Assembly (NCBI GenBank): GCA_964424105.1
Contig: CAYRHJ010000036.1
Location: forward strand, 1-64,000
DNA from: CAYRHJ01 sp964424105
GTDB lineage: Bacteria > Planctomycetota > Phycisphaerae > UBA1845
Direction: 5' to 3'
DNA length: 64,000 bases
How positions within the stretch are numbered: the first letter of the stretch is position 1; every line of letters begins with the position of its first letter. The position numbers were made by a program, and so were the translations under genes. Positions 17,757 to 27,131 of the stretch are shown one piece after another. The notes below the pieces were generated by a model. That model saw only the letters and a program-made list of their open reading frames with translations. It made no database searches and had not been told where the DNA came from.

Positions 17757-19268
17757 ATGCCCACGGTTGAAACATGTCAGTGCCTGATCGGCGGTTCATG
17801 GATAGATGGACAAACGGATCGCCTGGGCGAGGTTTGGAACCCGTCAACCGGACAGGTCATCGCCAACGTTCCGCTGTGTCAGGACCGCGACGTAGACCGT
17901 GCCGTCCAGGCCGCCAAGAAAGCGTTTCCCGCGTGGCGAAACACGCCGGCCGTCGATCGCGCACATCTGATGTTCCGGTTTCATGCGTTGCTTCTGAAAC
18001 ACGCCGACGAAATCGCCCGGATCGTGTCACGCGAACATGGCAAGACGTTGGCGGAGTCGAAAGCGTCGGTGCAACGCGGCCTGGAGATGGTTGAATTCGC
18101 TTGCGGTTTGCCCTCCCTGCTGCCCGGCGAGATTCTGCAAAACATCGCCCCCAACGTCGACTGCGAAACGCTTCGCCACCCGCTGGGCGTCGTCGCCGGC
18201 ATCACGCCGTTCAATTTCCCCGCGATGGTGCCCTTGTGGATGTATCCGGTTGCACTGACCTGCGGGAATTGTTTCATTTTGAAGCCATCCCCGCGCGTTC
18301 CATTGTCGGCCATGCGCATCGGCGAATTGCTCGTCGAAGCCGGCGTGCCCCAGGGCGTCTTTTCCATCGTCCATGGTGACAAAGCCGCGGTCGACGCGAT
18401 CTTGACACACCCCGACATCCGGGCCGTTTCATTCGTCGGATCAACGCCCGTGGCTCGCTACATCTACACCACCGCAACCGCCAACGGAAAACGCGTGCAG
18501 GCAGCCGGCGGAGCCAAGAACCACCTGATCATCATGCCCGACGCCGATCTCGATTCCACGGCCCACAGCCTGATGAATTCCGCGTTCGGCTGCGCGGGCG
18601 AACGATGCATGGCCGGCAGCTTGGCAGTGCCGGTGGGCGGAATCGCCGATCCGCTGGTGGAGCGACTGTGTGAATTGGCCGGCGCCATGCGAGTCGGGCG
18701 AACGGATGAAGGGGCGGACGTAGACATGGGGCCGGTGATCAGTCACGAACACATGCAGCGCGTTCGCGGTCACATCGATCAGGCCGCGTCCGAAGGAGCA
18801 TCGATTGCACTGGACGGCCGATCCGTTTCCGTCGCCGATGGCCGGGAGGGTTTCTTCGTCGGCCCGACCGTGGTCGATCGAGTCGCCGACAACATGTCGA
18901 TCGGACGCCAGGAGGTTTTCGGGCCTGTGCTGTCCGTTTCGCGCGTCGCGTCGCTGGAAGAAGCCATCGCCCTGGGCGATCGCTGCGAATATGGAAACGG
19001 TGCGGTCATTTTCACGCAGTCAGGCCGGGCTGCTCGCGAGTTCAAAATGCGATTCAACGCGGGCATGATCGGCATAAACCTGGGCGTGCCGGCGCCGATG
19101 GCTTGGTTCCCGTTCACCGGTTGGAATTCATCCTTTTTCGGCGACCTGCACATTCAGGGCAAGGAGGGAATGATATTCTACACGCAACAGCGCATGACCA
19201 TGACGCGCTGGCCCGAACCCGCGACGCGTGACGCCGTCGACCCCGTATGGCGGACGAGCAAGTCGTAG
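17757..19268 (+). CDS. mmsA: CoA-acylating methylmalonate-semialdehyde dehydrogenase
   Basis: A 503-residue aldehyde dehydrogenase-superfamily protein. Motifs: GITPFNFPAMVPLWM (NAD site region), FVGSTPVA, the GAKNH signature of MMSDH, the catalytic cysteine in FGCAGERCMAGS, and GINLGVPAPMAWFPF near the C-terminus. These enzymes convert malonate semialdehyde or methylmalonate semialdehyde to acetyl-CoA or propionyl-CoA with loss of CO2, using NAD+ and CoA. ATG 17757 has aaggag 10 nt upstream and is preferred to a TTG at 17736. It is transcribed divergently from the pyrimidine-degradation genes and would consume the malonate semialdehyde made by the aminotransferase. Valine or myo-inositol catabolism are other known roles for the family. 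Confidence 0.88.
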   Translation: MPTVETCQCLIGGSWIDGQTDRLGEVWNPSTGQVIANVPLCQDRDVDRAVQAAKKAFPAWRNTPAVDRAHLMFRFHALLLKHADEIARIVSREHGKTLAESKASVQRGLEMVEFACGLPSLLPGEILQNIAPNVDCETLRHPLGVVAGITPFNFPAMVPLWMYPVALTCGNCFILKPSPRVPLSAMRIGELLVEAGVPQGVFSIVHGDKAAVDAILTHPDIRAVSFVGSTPVARYIYTTATANGKRVQAAGGAKNHLIIMPDADLDSTAHSLMNSAFGCAGERCMAGSLAVPVGGIADPLVERLCELAGAMRVGRTDEGADVDMGPVISHEHMQRVRGHIDQAASEGASIALDGRSVSVADGREGFFVGPTVVDRVADNMSIGRQEVFGPVLSVSRVASLEEAIALGDRCEYGNGAVIFTQSGRAAREFKMRFNAGMIGINLGVPAPMAWFPFTGWNSSFFGDLHIQGKEGMIFYTQQRMTMTRWPEPATRDAVDPVWRTSKS

Positions 19269-19366
19269 GGATTTTTCATCGGTTCAATCACTGGGTCGCC
19301 ACCGGGTCTGTAGGACACATTCCCGAAACACGGTTAACGGGGTGAAACCCGCCCAACGAACCCTGG

Positions 19367-19386
19367 ATTCCGGCGTTCGCCGGAAT
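19367..19386. terminator. Hairpin between convergent genes (REP/terminator-like)
   Basis: attccggc and gccggaat form an 8-bp perfect stem around a gttc loop, in the 136-bp gap between two convergent genes. The context 'tggattcc...ggaatgacg' resembles a hairpin common between genes in many GC-rich bacteria. There is no U-tract, so Rho-independent termination is uncertain. Confidence 0.45.
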
Positions 19387-19404
19387 GACGCATGGTGGCT
19401 GGGA

Positions 19405-22400
19405 TTACGGCAAGGATTCGTCGAGCCATCGCTTGGTCGCGATGGACGCGCCCAGCAGCAACTGCCGATTGCGGGTCAGATCCACGGGGCTGTTGAAACC
19501 GTCCCGATTAACGTCGAGGTACAAATCCAACGAGCCGATGGGCGGGGTTTCAAGCCCCAGCAGCAACTGCCGAAAACGGGTCAGGTCCACCGGCGAGGTA
19601 ACCCCATCCTGATTGGTATCCCCCGGCAGGAATCCGTATTCCACCGAGACCGTGCCCGCGTTGCCGGCGAGGTCCTCCACGTTGCATTCGATCGTCGTGT
19701 ACTGCTGAACCGGGATGATTCCGTCCAGCGTGATTTCAATGATGGGGTTGTTGGTCGCATCCACGGACAAGATTCCGGGCTTCAAACCGCCGGTGACGCT
19801 CACATTGCAGTGTGCCGCTGATAACGGCGACGAACCCGCCCCCAACGCCGGCTCCGTTAGCGTCATCTGAAGACGATCAAGACCCAGGTTCAGGGTCGAG
19901 CCGTCCGTACTTTCCATTCGCGGATCGATGTAACCGTCAAACGGGACGGCTTCCACCAATTGAGGCGACTGCAAATCAAACGTATCCACCCAGGTTCGCC
20001 AATTAGACGTACGGTACTGATGGTGCAACCAGAAAGTCTCGTCGTCCGCCGGATCGACCACCAGCCCCGCGTAATCACCCCAGCGATGCGGCGAAGTGTT
20101 GGTGGCAGATGAGCTGGTCTGAACCGTCACCATGGGGTGCGTGGTGCCCGGCGGATCGTCGACATATCGACCCGTCCGATTGATGGAAACAAATTGCGAT
20201 GAACTGGATTTCGAAAACACCAAACCCATGTTCCCCTGCGGATCGACCGCGATGGCCACGAAAAAAGCATAGCCGGTCCCCCCGGGATCGACGTTCCCCC
20301 ATTGGACGAGTTCCGGCGTCGCCCCCGGCTCAACAGGCCAATCGTTCATGGCGATTTCGTACCAGCGGACGATGGTGCGGTTGTCACCGGTGCTGGCCTG
20401 CGGGCGAATGTGGTGGGCGGCCCACAGCGATCCGTTGCGATAGGTGCAGCTCCAGAAACGCGCGTCAAAGGTTTCAATCTGACCCGGCGTGCCTAATTGC
20501 GGAACCTTGGCCGGGCTTCGGAATCTCGGCGCCGCCAGGTTGAACGTCTGGCGTTGCGGCGTGCCCAACGGGTCGGTGACCGCGTGAAGCGTGATCGATT
20601 GACTGTCGAAGTTCCCAACCGTTTCCACGTGGGCCATGTAAAACGCCGGCGCCGCGTCATGCATGATCGGCAGCCCCGGCGAATGCGTTCCCACGATGCT
20701 CAATGTTTCAAAGCTGATCGGATCACCGATCAACAGGGGGGCCTTGTCGACCGTCAAAACCAGGTGCTGATTCGTAGCCAGCATGTCCGCGGACAGATAA
20801 ACGACCTGTTCATCGACGCCGATGTTGGGCGAGTCGATCCAAATATCGCCGCCGGAAATCCCCGTTACGTCGATGCGATACTTGTGCCAACTTCCGTTGG
20901 GATCACCGTCGTCCGAGACCGCCAACAGAAAGTACGACCGGTCCGGTTCACCCGGTGCGGGCGTCTCGAATCGTTCGTTGGCCATGGCCATGAACCGGCC
21001 CGAATACGGATCGAATATAACTTCGGGATCAAAAACGAACCCGCCCGCGCCAAGTTCACCCCAAAAGCCGAAAAGCCCTTCAATCTGCGTCTGAAACGTC
21101 GGCGTGCCGTTCTTCTGAAAAAATGCAATTTTGCCATTGACGATCAGCACCAGATGTTCAAGCCCAACGGCCAAGTGTGGGTCGGGCGGGTTCCATCCCG
21201 TTGACGCAATACCCAAGAATCCGCCACCTGGTGATGCCACCGCATCGGGCGACGCTACATCCGGCGGCTCGACGGCCACCTCGTTCGGATCAAATACGGG
21301 CGGTCGATGCGGCGCGGCATGCGCATCGATCGCATCAGCCGCCACGATGACTGGGGAACGCGGCGATTCATCATCATTCGGTACACCCGTTCTGCCGTTC
21401 GGCATCAAACGCGAAACGTGAGCCCCGCTCTTGTCGGCGCCCGAATATCCCGACCATGCCACCGTCAGCGACTCGTCGCCGCCGAACACGACCTGCGGCC
21501 AGCCCGATCCGGATTCAAGCTGCTGGGTTCCTTCCCAAGAGGCCGTGGCCCGAAACGGGTCGCCCAGCGGCTGCCCATCACCATCAAAAACCTGGGCCAT
21601 CAAATCCGTTTCGCCACCGTCGACACGGTAGGTGCTCCAAACCAAGGCTAGGCCACGTCTTCCGCCCAACGCGCCCGCCAGCCCGGTGATGCGCCAATCC
21701 GCCGGCTGCGGAATGCTCCTGACGACGCGTTCCGGTTGACCGTCGGAATCGAAGCGCCGCCAGCAAATGGATTGAACCTGTCCCGCGGACGAAAGCCATG
21801 TCACCATAAACGCCCCCGATTCATCCATCGAAAGGGACGGTTCCATGTTGGCAGATGAATCCGGCCAATTGACCTGAAATTCGTTATCCATTGGCGATGC
21901 GTCAGAATTGAACCGCCGCCCCAGGATCGCAGTCGGGAATCCATTTTGGTTCGACCGCGCCCAAACGACGGCAAACCGGCCCGCCCGATCGGTCGCCACC
22001 CTCGGCAGTTGTTCATCACAACCATCCAATTGCCCAACCCGGAAATCATTCCCAGAAAAATTCCCGTCCGAATCAAGCAATCGCCCCATCGCCCGCTGTG
22101 TATGGCCCGCGTGGCTTTCCGACCAGACCACCACCGCCCCACCGCCGGGCAATACTGCGACCGACGACTGCGTCTGATGCCCCAAACCCGACGAATGGAC
22201 CTGAATCTCCGACGTCAGGCTGGCTAGACGCGAGTCGAATTTTCTGGCAATAACGCCGCCCTGATCGCCATCCTGTCCAAACGACTCCCAAACGAACCAA
22301 ACGTCATTCGTTTCCGTGATGGCCAGGGACGGCCGCATTTGCATGTTTTCGGTGTATTCATTGATATGCCGTTCGTCACCCACGGGCTGACCGGATGCGT

Positions 22401-22719
22401 CGATGATGCGTGCGAAAATACCATACGTCCCATTTTCCTGACGCCGGCTTTGCCATACGGCGATCGTCCGCCCATTGGAATCCACCGCAGCCGCCACAGC
22501 GTCCTGGCTACTGTCGGTAAATACGTTGACTTGCGCGTCGCTGCGATCGTATCGGTCGGTATTGATTCGGCTCGATTTCGCGAGCGATTGTGCGGGCTTG
22601 TTCGACGCGACGTCAGAAATACGCCCATTCGCCGCGCAGCCGTAAATGAAATGGGCCGTCCCCATGAACAGGCCGCACAAGATCAGCCAACTCGCACATC
22701 GCGTAGTAGTTTGAATCAT
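19405..22719 (-). CDS. Large secreted protein with propeller-like repeats and C-terminal dockerin
   Basis: About 1104 residues. The N-terminal hydrophobic segment ends in FIYGC, compatible with a lipoprotein cleavage site. Residues about 45-440 contain some six propeller-like repeats of 55-60 residues (pattern: AVWxSxxxxxGxxxIxGRxFDxxGxPxGxEFxVN). The middle (about 500-900) is an unassigned beta-rich region starting near GWNPPDPHLAVG. The C-terminus has a dockerin type I-like pair of Ca-binding repeats: GDTNQDGVTSPVDLTRFRQL and DVNRDGFNSPVDLTRNRQL. ATG 22719 fits the signal sequence better than a frame opening at 22905. Export and a cell-surface or extracellular-complex role are inferred. No catalytic motif was recognised. 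Confidence 0.72.
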   Translation of the reverse strand: MIQTTTRCASWLILCGLFMGTAHFIYGCAANGRISDVASNKPAQSLAKSSRINTDRYDRSDAQVNVFTDSSQDAVAAAVDSNGRTIAVWQSRRQENGTYGIFARIIDASGQPVGDERHINEYTENMQMRPSLAITETNDVWFVWESFGQDGDQGGVIARKFDSRLASLTSEIQVHSSGLGHQTQSSVAVLPGGGAVVVWSESHAGHTQRAMGRLLDSDGNFSGNDFRVGQLDGCDEQLPRVATDRAGRFAVVWARSNQNGFPTAILGRRFNSDASPMDNEFQVNWPDSSANMEPSLSMDESGAFMVTWLSSAGQVQSICWRRFDSDGQPERVVRSIPQPADWRITGLAGALGGRRGLALVWSTYRVDGGETDLMAQVFDGDGQPLGDPFRATASWEGTQQLESGSGWPQVVFGGDESLTVAWSGYSGADKSGAHVSRLMPNGRTGVPNDDESPRSPVIVAADAIDAHAAPHRPPVFDPNEVAVEPPDVASPDAVASPGGGFLGIASTGWNPPDPHLAVGLEHLVLIVNGKIAFFQKNGTPTFQTQIEGLFGFWGELGAGGFVFDPEVIFDPYSGRFMAMANERFETPAPGEPDRSYFLLAVSDDGDPNGSWHKYRIDVTGISGGDIWIDSPNIGVDEQVVYLSADMLATNQHLVLTVDKAPLLIGDPISFETLSIVGTHSPGLPIMHDAAPAFYMAHVETVGNFDSQSITLHAVTDPLGTPQRQTFNLAAPRFRSPAKVPQLGTPGQIETFDARFWSCTYRNGSLWAAHHIRPQASTGDNRTIVRWYEIAMNDWPVEPGATPELVQWGNVDPGGTGYAFFVAIAVDPQGNMGLVFSKSSSSQFVSINRTGRYVDDPPGTTHPMVTVQTSSSATNTSPHRWGDYAGLVVDPADDETFWLHHQYRTSNWRTWVDTFDLQSPQLVEAVPFDGYIDPRMESTDGSTLNLGLDRLQMTLTEPALGAGSSPLSAAHCNVSVTGGLKPGILSVDATNNPIIEITLDGIIPVQQYTTIECNVEDLAGNAGTVSVEYGFLPGDTNQDGVTSPVDLTRFRQLLLGLETPPIGSLDLYLDVNRDGFNSPVDLTRNRQLLLGASIATKRWLDESLP

Positions 22720-22988
22720 AGATCGTAGAATGTGATTATCGGAGCCGCCCTCCGCCCCTTTTGGCCATTGTTTGTGCGCGGTATGCCCCCCATTGTGGCC
22801 TATGGGTGCCGGATTGGCGCGTTTTCGAGCGATCGAGGACCTGTCCGTCGAATAGACCCCAATACTTTTCGATGGATCATAGTCATCGTCGGACGGCAGG
22901 GTCAAACGTCGTCATCAAACGGCCAACGTGGCCAATCGCCTGTTTATCGGGTCAGATTCAGGCCGAACGCCAAGTAGCCGCCATGAAT

Positions 22989-23666
22989 TCAGCGGGAAAA
23001 TGACTTTCTTGTTTGTCCTGCCAGGGCACAGGCGCGACGTTCCAAGGCGGGCCGCAACGATTGGAACTGGCTGGCCATCTCGCTTTCAGGAAATGAAGCT
23101 ACAATTGCTTGCCCAACTTCAAGTGCAGATGAAAAATCATTCGAGAATACGGATTCCCGAAAGACGGCCCGCAGCTCGCCGCCGGACAAATCGCAACCGT
23201 GTCGATTGACTGGATTGGGTTCAAACAGCGCACCCGGATCAATGGCTGAATCCTCGACGGACGGCGGGGCGTCGCTCTCGCCATGCGAAACCAGCCGGGG
23301 ATAGCCTGCCGATCCAACGTTCCCGGCGACGAGCGTCGAAGCCCGGTTCGGTGCCGCCAAAAAACTCGATTCGGGTTGGAGCGCTTCCAGCAAAGATTCA
23401 GCCGCTTCGGCACGCCGGGTCAACATTTCCACGGCGCGAACATGGCCCGCAACGACGGCAGCTAACTGCACGATGCAGTGCATGCCCACACCCAGGCCAA
23501 TGGACCCGATGGCGCAGCCCGCGCCGATCAACGCCTTGAAGACGGCGCCGCCCGCGGCTGCATACCATACGTAGCCCAGCGCCAGGAGCGCGAACAGTCC
23601 GAAAAATGAATAAACCGACCAGGCGGCTCTGCGAAGCCACTGCGGCGTGATGCCATTTTCAAACAT
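22989..23666 (-). CDS. Hypothetical membrane protein
   Basis: 225 residues with two adjacent N-terminal transmembrane segments (about 15-35 and 40-72), a short helical stretch rich in Ala/Glu (VEMLTRRAEAAESLLEALQ), then a soluble low-similarity region and a helical C-terminus with a TPR-like pattern (FSSALEVGQAIVASFPESEMASQFQ). No family was recognised. It lies between the dockerin protein and manA on the same strand, 41 nt upstream of nothing obviously related. It is probably a real gene, because codon use and start context look ordinary. Confidence 0.6.
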   Translation of the reverse strand: MFENGITPQWLRRAAWSVYSFFGLFALLALGYVWYAAAGGAVFKALIGAGCAIGSIGLGVGMHCIVQLAAVVAGHVRAVEMLTRRAEAAESLLEALQPESSFLAAPNRASTLVAGNVGSAGYPRLVSHGESDAPPSVEDSAIDPGALFEPNPVNRHGCDLSGGELRAVFRESVFSNDFSSALEVGQAIVASFPESEMASQFQSLRPALERRACALAGQTRKSFSR

Positions 23667-23707
23667 GGGGTAATCAGAATCGTCACATGCGTGCCGCGGA
23701 CGTCGTC

Positions 23708-24811
23708 CTAACCAGCAGACGGCTCACCAGGCCGCGGCACGTTGATTTGAACGTAACCGCGATCTTCCGGTGTGACAAGGTCCGCGGGACGGGGTCGCGG
23801 AAAGTTCTTCAAATCGCTTTCCAAGGGAACGGTTACCTCCAACCAAACACAATCATCGAGCGTTCGCAGACGTGCATGGGGCAAACCAGCCGGGATCAGC
23901 ACCGTATCGCCGCCCGAAAACGGCATGACCTGTCTTTCACGGTCATAGACGATTTCCGCACGACCGGAAATAACCATCCACACGTACATATCACCAACGG
24001 GAATATCCTGCTCCACGCCATCGATCATGCGAACCCGCTCGATGACGAACGAATCACATTTCACCAACTGCGTCACGGACGTCCACAAGCTGGCCACGTG
24101 CGAACGTTGTGGCTGTGGTGCGGTATCGTCGCCGAAACGGATACATTCCAGCGCCTCCGACAGGTGCAGTGGCCGGGCGACGGACGGATCATCCTGGCTA
24201 CGACCCCAGTCGTACACGCGATAGGTGATGTCGGAAGGGGTCTGAATCTCCGCGACGGTGATGCCGGCGCCCAGCGCGTGCAGCGTTCCGCTCGGCAGGA
24301 AAAAGCACTGCCCAGGTTTGACCGGAATGCGCCGCATAGCCTGGACGACCTGGCCTTTTTGAACAAGCTCCATAAATGAATCACGAGTCACCCGCGGGTG
24401 CAGCCCCCGATAGATCACGGCGTTCGGCTCGGCGTGCAATACATACCAAGCCTCGTTCTTGACGCGAACATTTCCGCCCAGCCGTTGTGCCATCTTCTGG
24501 TCGGGGTGCACTTGGACGCTGAGGTTTTGCTCCGTGTCGAGGTATTTCAGAAGCAGTGGGAACCGCCCGTCCAAAAGCTTCGCACCGCCCAGCAGATCCG
24601 CGCCCCAGGTTCTGACCAATTCGCCAATCGATTTGCCGGCGGATGGGCCGTCACGTACGACGGTTTGGTCGTCTTCCAGGTCGGCAATTTCCCAAGACTC
24701 GCCGATGGGAATGTCCGGCTGAATCGATTTTCCCATGACGGTGTGCAAGCGACGACCGCCCCAAATTCTGGGCTTGAATATGGGGTTGAAGATGAGCGGA
24801 GTGACGTCCAT
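23708..24811 (-). CDS. manA: Mannose-6-phosphate isomerase, class I
   Basis: A 367-residue cupin-type phosphomannose isomerase. The N-terminal FKPRIWGGRRL and GESWEIAD motifs are typical. The zinc ligands are recognisable in VQVHPDQ, the Glu of NEAWYVL, and the His of PSGTLHALG. It interconverts mannose-6-phosphate and fructose-6-phosphate, feeding GDP-mannose and surface glycan synthesis. This is the shorter bacterial type, about the usual length. The gene seems to stand alone, with lpxD divergent on the other side. Confidence 0.88.
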   Translation of the reverse strand: MDVTPLIFNPIFKPRIWGGRRLHTVMGKSIQPDIPIGESWEIADLEDDQTVVRDGPSAGKSIGELVRTWGADLLGGAKLLDGRFPLLLKYLDTEQNLSVQVHPDQKMAQRLGGNVRVKNEAWYVLHAEPNAVIYRGLHPRVTRDSFMELVQKGQVVQAMRRIPVKPGQCFFLPSGTLHALGAGITVAEIQTPSDITYRVYDWGRSQDDPSVARPLHLSEALECIRFGDDTAPQPQRSHVASLWTSVTQLVKCDSFVIERVRMIDGVEQDIPVGDMYVWMVISGRAEIVYDRERQVMPFSGGDTVLIPAGLPHARLRTLDDCVWLEVTVPLESDLKNFPRPRPADLVTPEDRGYVQINVPRPGEPSAG

Positions 24812-25165
24812 GGTTCAAGTTTGCGTTGACTGGTTTCCCGTCGGCGGGACATGGGCCATAATACGTGATATGGATGGTAGCGTATCGTTCCAGCACGCGG
24901 ATCACAAGCAAGCGCATGTTGGAAACCGGGTCATTCAGCGTTGCGGATCATTCGCCGGGGCACGCGACAAGCGCTGCACGCTCCCGCATGGTTCGCGTGC
25001 TCCGTTTCGGGTTGGTTAAGAAGCGGAATACCGCTCCCTGACGGTCGCGGCTCTGATAAGATGCAGATTCACGCTCGCTTGCCAGTCTGCGTACGTGCAC
25101 CTATCGGCTGGCGGTCGTAGTTTGGAAGTTCGATGAATCGGGCATTGTAGGTTCTGGACGGAATT
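24812..25165. other. Divergent intergenic region manA / lpxD
   Basis: No gene was recognised in these 354 bases. They separate two divergent genes and should contain both promoters. A moderately AT-rich cataatacgtgatatgg near 24855-24872 is the most promoter-like spot, but I would not assign -10/-35 boxes. Confidence 0.45.
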
Positions 25166-26203
25166 GTGGAAGAACACAAGACCTATACCGCCGGCGAGTT
25201 GGCGAAGCTTGTAGACGGCCTCGTTATTGGCGAAGCGAGTCAACCGGTCGCGCGAATTGCGGACTTGGAACATGCCGACGCGGACTCGGTCTCGTGGCTA
25301 GCATCAGCCGACTTCATGAATCGCGCCGTGTCGTCTCGGGCCGGCGTGCTGATCATTCCACCTGACGTCACGCCCTTGGCCGGTCGCGTCAATATACGAG
25401 TGATGGATCCCGAGTTGGCGGCCTGCATACTGTTGCAGGCTTTTGCCCCGCAAGGGGACATGATCCCCCGCGGTGTACATCCGACCGCGATCGTGTGCGA
25501 AAGCGCGATGGTGGACGGCGCGTCGATCGGTCCCCACGCCTACGTGGGGCGCGATGCGATCATCGGAGCGGGAACCGTTCTGTACCCCGGCGTCTACGTC
25601 GGTCGGCAAACGAAGATCGGTGCGGATTGCGTGCTGTGGCCTAACGTGGTGGTCCGTGAACGGGTGACGATAGGCCGACACGTGATCATTCATCCAAACG
25701 TGACGATCGGGTCCGATGGGTTTGGCTACCTGCCTCGCCAGGGTCGGCAGATGAAGATTCCGCAGATCGGGACGGTGGTGATCGATGACGACGTAGAAAT
25801 CGGCGCGGGCAGCGCTGTGGATCGCGGACGCAGCGGCGCGACTTTCATCGGCAAGGGCTGCAAGATCGATAATCTGGTGCAAATCGCCCACAACGTCACC
25901 ATCGGTGAACACAGCATCATCGTGGCACACACGGCCATCGGCGGATCGACGTCGCTGGGGCGGGGGGTGATTCTCGCGGGTCACGTGGGCGTCGGAGATC
26001 ACTGTCATTTAGGCGACGGCTGCCGTGTGGCGGCTGGGTCCATCGTTTTGAAGAACACATCGGCGGGGCAAACCTTGCGAGGAAGCCCCGCGGTGTTGAA
26101 CAAGAAATTCCTGCAACAGCAGGTGGCGGTTCGCAAACTGCCCAAGCTGCTGGAACGCATTCGCGAACTCGAGGAGCGGCTGGCCAAGCTGGAGCAAGGA
26201 TAA
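25166..26203 (+). CDS. lpxD: UDP-3-O-acylglucosamine N-acyltransferase LpxD
   Basis: 345 residues. The N-terminal LpxD uridine-binding domain (about 1-100: YTAGELAKLVDG, then LEHADADSVSWLA) is followed by left-handed beta-helix hexapeptide repeats (about 105-300) with the active-site region KIDNLVQIAHNVTIGEHSII containing the catalytic His. A C-terminal helix closes the protein (LPKLLERIRELEERLAKLE). The enzyme transfers an R-3-hydroxyacyl chain from ACP to the 2-amino group in lipid A synthesis, indicating an LPS-bearing outer membrane. The start is GTG 25166 with a weak ggacgg site. No other lpx genes are adjacent. Confidence 0.9.
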   Translation: MEEHKTYTAGELAKLVDGLVIGEASQPVARIADLEHADADSVSWLASADFMNRAVSSRAGVLIIPPDVTPLAGRVNIRVMDPELAACILLQAFAPQGDMIPRGVHPTAIVCESAMVDGASIGPHAYVGRDAIIGAGTVLYPGVYVGRQTKIGADCVLWPNVVVRERVTIGRHVIIHPNVTIGSDGFGYLPRQGRQMKIPQIGTVVIDDDVEIGAGSAVDRGRSGATFIGKGCKIDNLVQIAHNVTIGEHSIIVAHTAIGGSTSLGRGVILAGHVGVGDHCHLGDGCRVAAGSIVLKNTSAGQTLRGSPAVLNKKFLQQQVAVRKLPKLLERIRELEERLAKLEQG

Positions 26204-26288
26204 TAGCTGACCGGTTCACGTGGTTGCGAAATGCCGACTTCGTGCTGATCCGTTTCAGCCGTGACATGCCGGTGAAGGAGATGAATCG

Positions 26289-26891
26289 ATGAATCCCATG
26301 TACCTGCCGGAGGTTGAACAGGCCCGAGGCGGACCGCACGGCGACGTAATCAGCCAATTTGAGAAGATGCAGGTGCCGGTGCCGCAGCTATTCAGGTTGA
26401 CGGCGTTCAAGCCGGACCGATCGATGCATCTATGCCGGCTGGCGCAGGCGGTGATGAGAGGTCCATCGCCCTTGTCCGCGGGATTTCGGGAGTTGATCGC
26501 CGCGTTCGTGTCACGGGGAAACGAGTGTGTCTACTGAGAGGGAACGCACGCCGCGGTCGCGGCCCAATTGCTGGGTAACCGGAAACTCGTGCAGGAAGTG
26601 CTGACCGACGGCGACTCGGCATCCCTGTCGTCGAAGGAACGGGCGATTCTGAAGATCGTCGACAGTGCCAATCGCAACGCAGCCGCCATCGCACAGCCGG
26701 ACATCGACCTCGCCCGGTCTGCCGGTTGTTCCGACGAGGAGATATTTGACGCCGTCACGGTGTGCGCGCTTTTTCAGTTTTTTAACACCTGGACGGATGC
26801 CATGGGCGTTCGGGCCATGCCGGCCGAATTCTACGAGCAGGCTGGTCAACGCGTCGCCAGCCATGGTTACGACCCCACCGCGTCGTCATAA
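26289..26891 (+). CDS. Selenocysteine-containing AhpD-like (peroxidase-related) protein
   Basis: The frame 26289-26891 is open except for TGA at 26535-26537 (codon 83), which replaces the second cysteine of the AhpD redox motif: N-E-C-V-Y-[TGA]-E-G-T-H. In AhpD/carboxymuconolactone-decarboxylase-like proteins this position is CxYCxxxH. Read as selenocysteine, the 200-residue product fits the 'uncharacterised peroxidase-related enzyme' family, with FRELIAAFVSRGN before the motif and SDEEIFDAVTVCALFQFFN after it. ATG 26289 has aaggag 8 nt upstream. A hairpin with a GGTC loop follows the TGA. AhpD-like selenoproteins are a known class. The likely activity is thiol/selenol peroxidase or disulfide reduction in the cytoplasm. 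A nonsense mutation is the alternative and is less likely. Confidence 0.86.
26538..26563 (+). promoter_or_regulatory. SECIS-like hairpin with GGUC loop
   Basis: Twelve bases after the TGA, gccgc (26550-26554) pairs with gcggc (26559-26563) around the loop ggtc. The GGUC apical loop is the element contacted by SelB in the well-studied formate dehydrogenase SECIS, and the spacing is right. Confidence 0.72.
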
Positions 26892-27131
26892 CGCATTCAT
26901 CGTCGGGTATGGGGTTGTGACGTGACCCCCAATTCTGGTACGATCCGAAAAGGATCGGTGAATCCATGATGATTCGAATCGCGTCCGACGGGAGAAAGTA
27001 GCTGATGCATCGAGAGCGAAACCGGTCACGACGCGCTTGGCGATCATCGGGGGTGGTAGACGACGAGCAGCGGTGTGGGGCGCTTTTCCCGACATCGATC
27101 CCTGTTGTAACTGACACGGAGGATTTGAATC

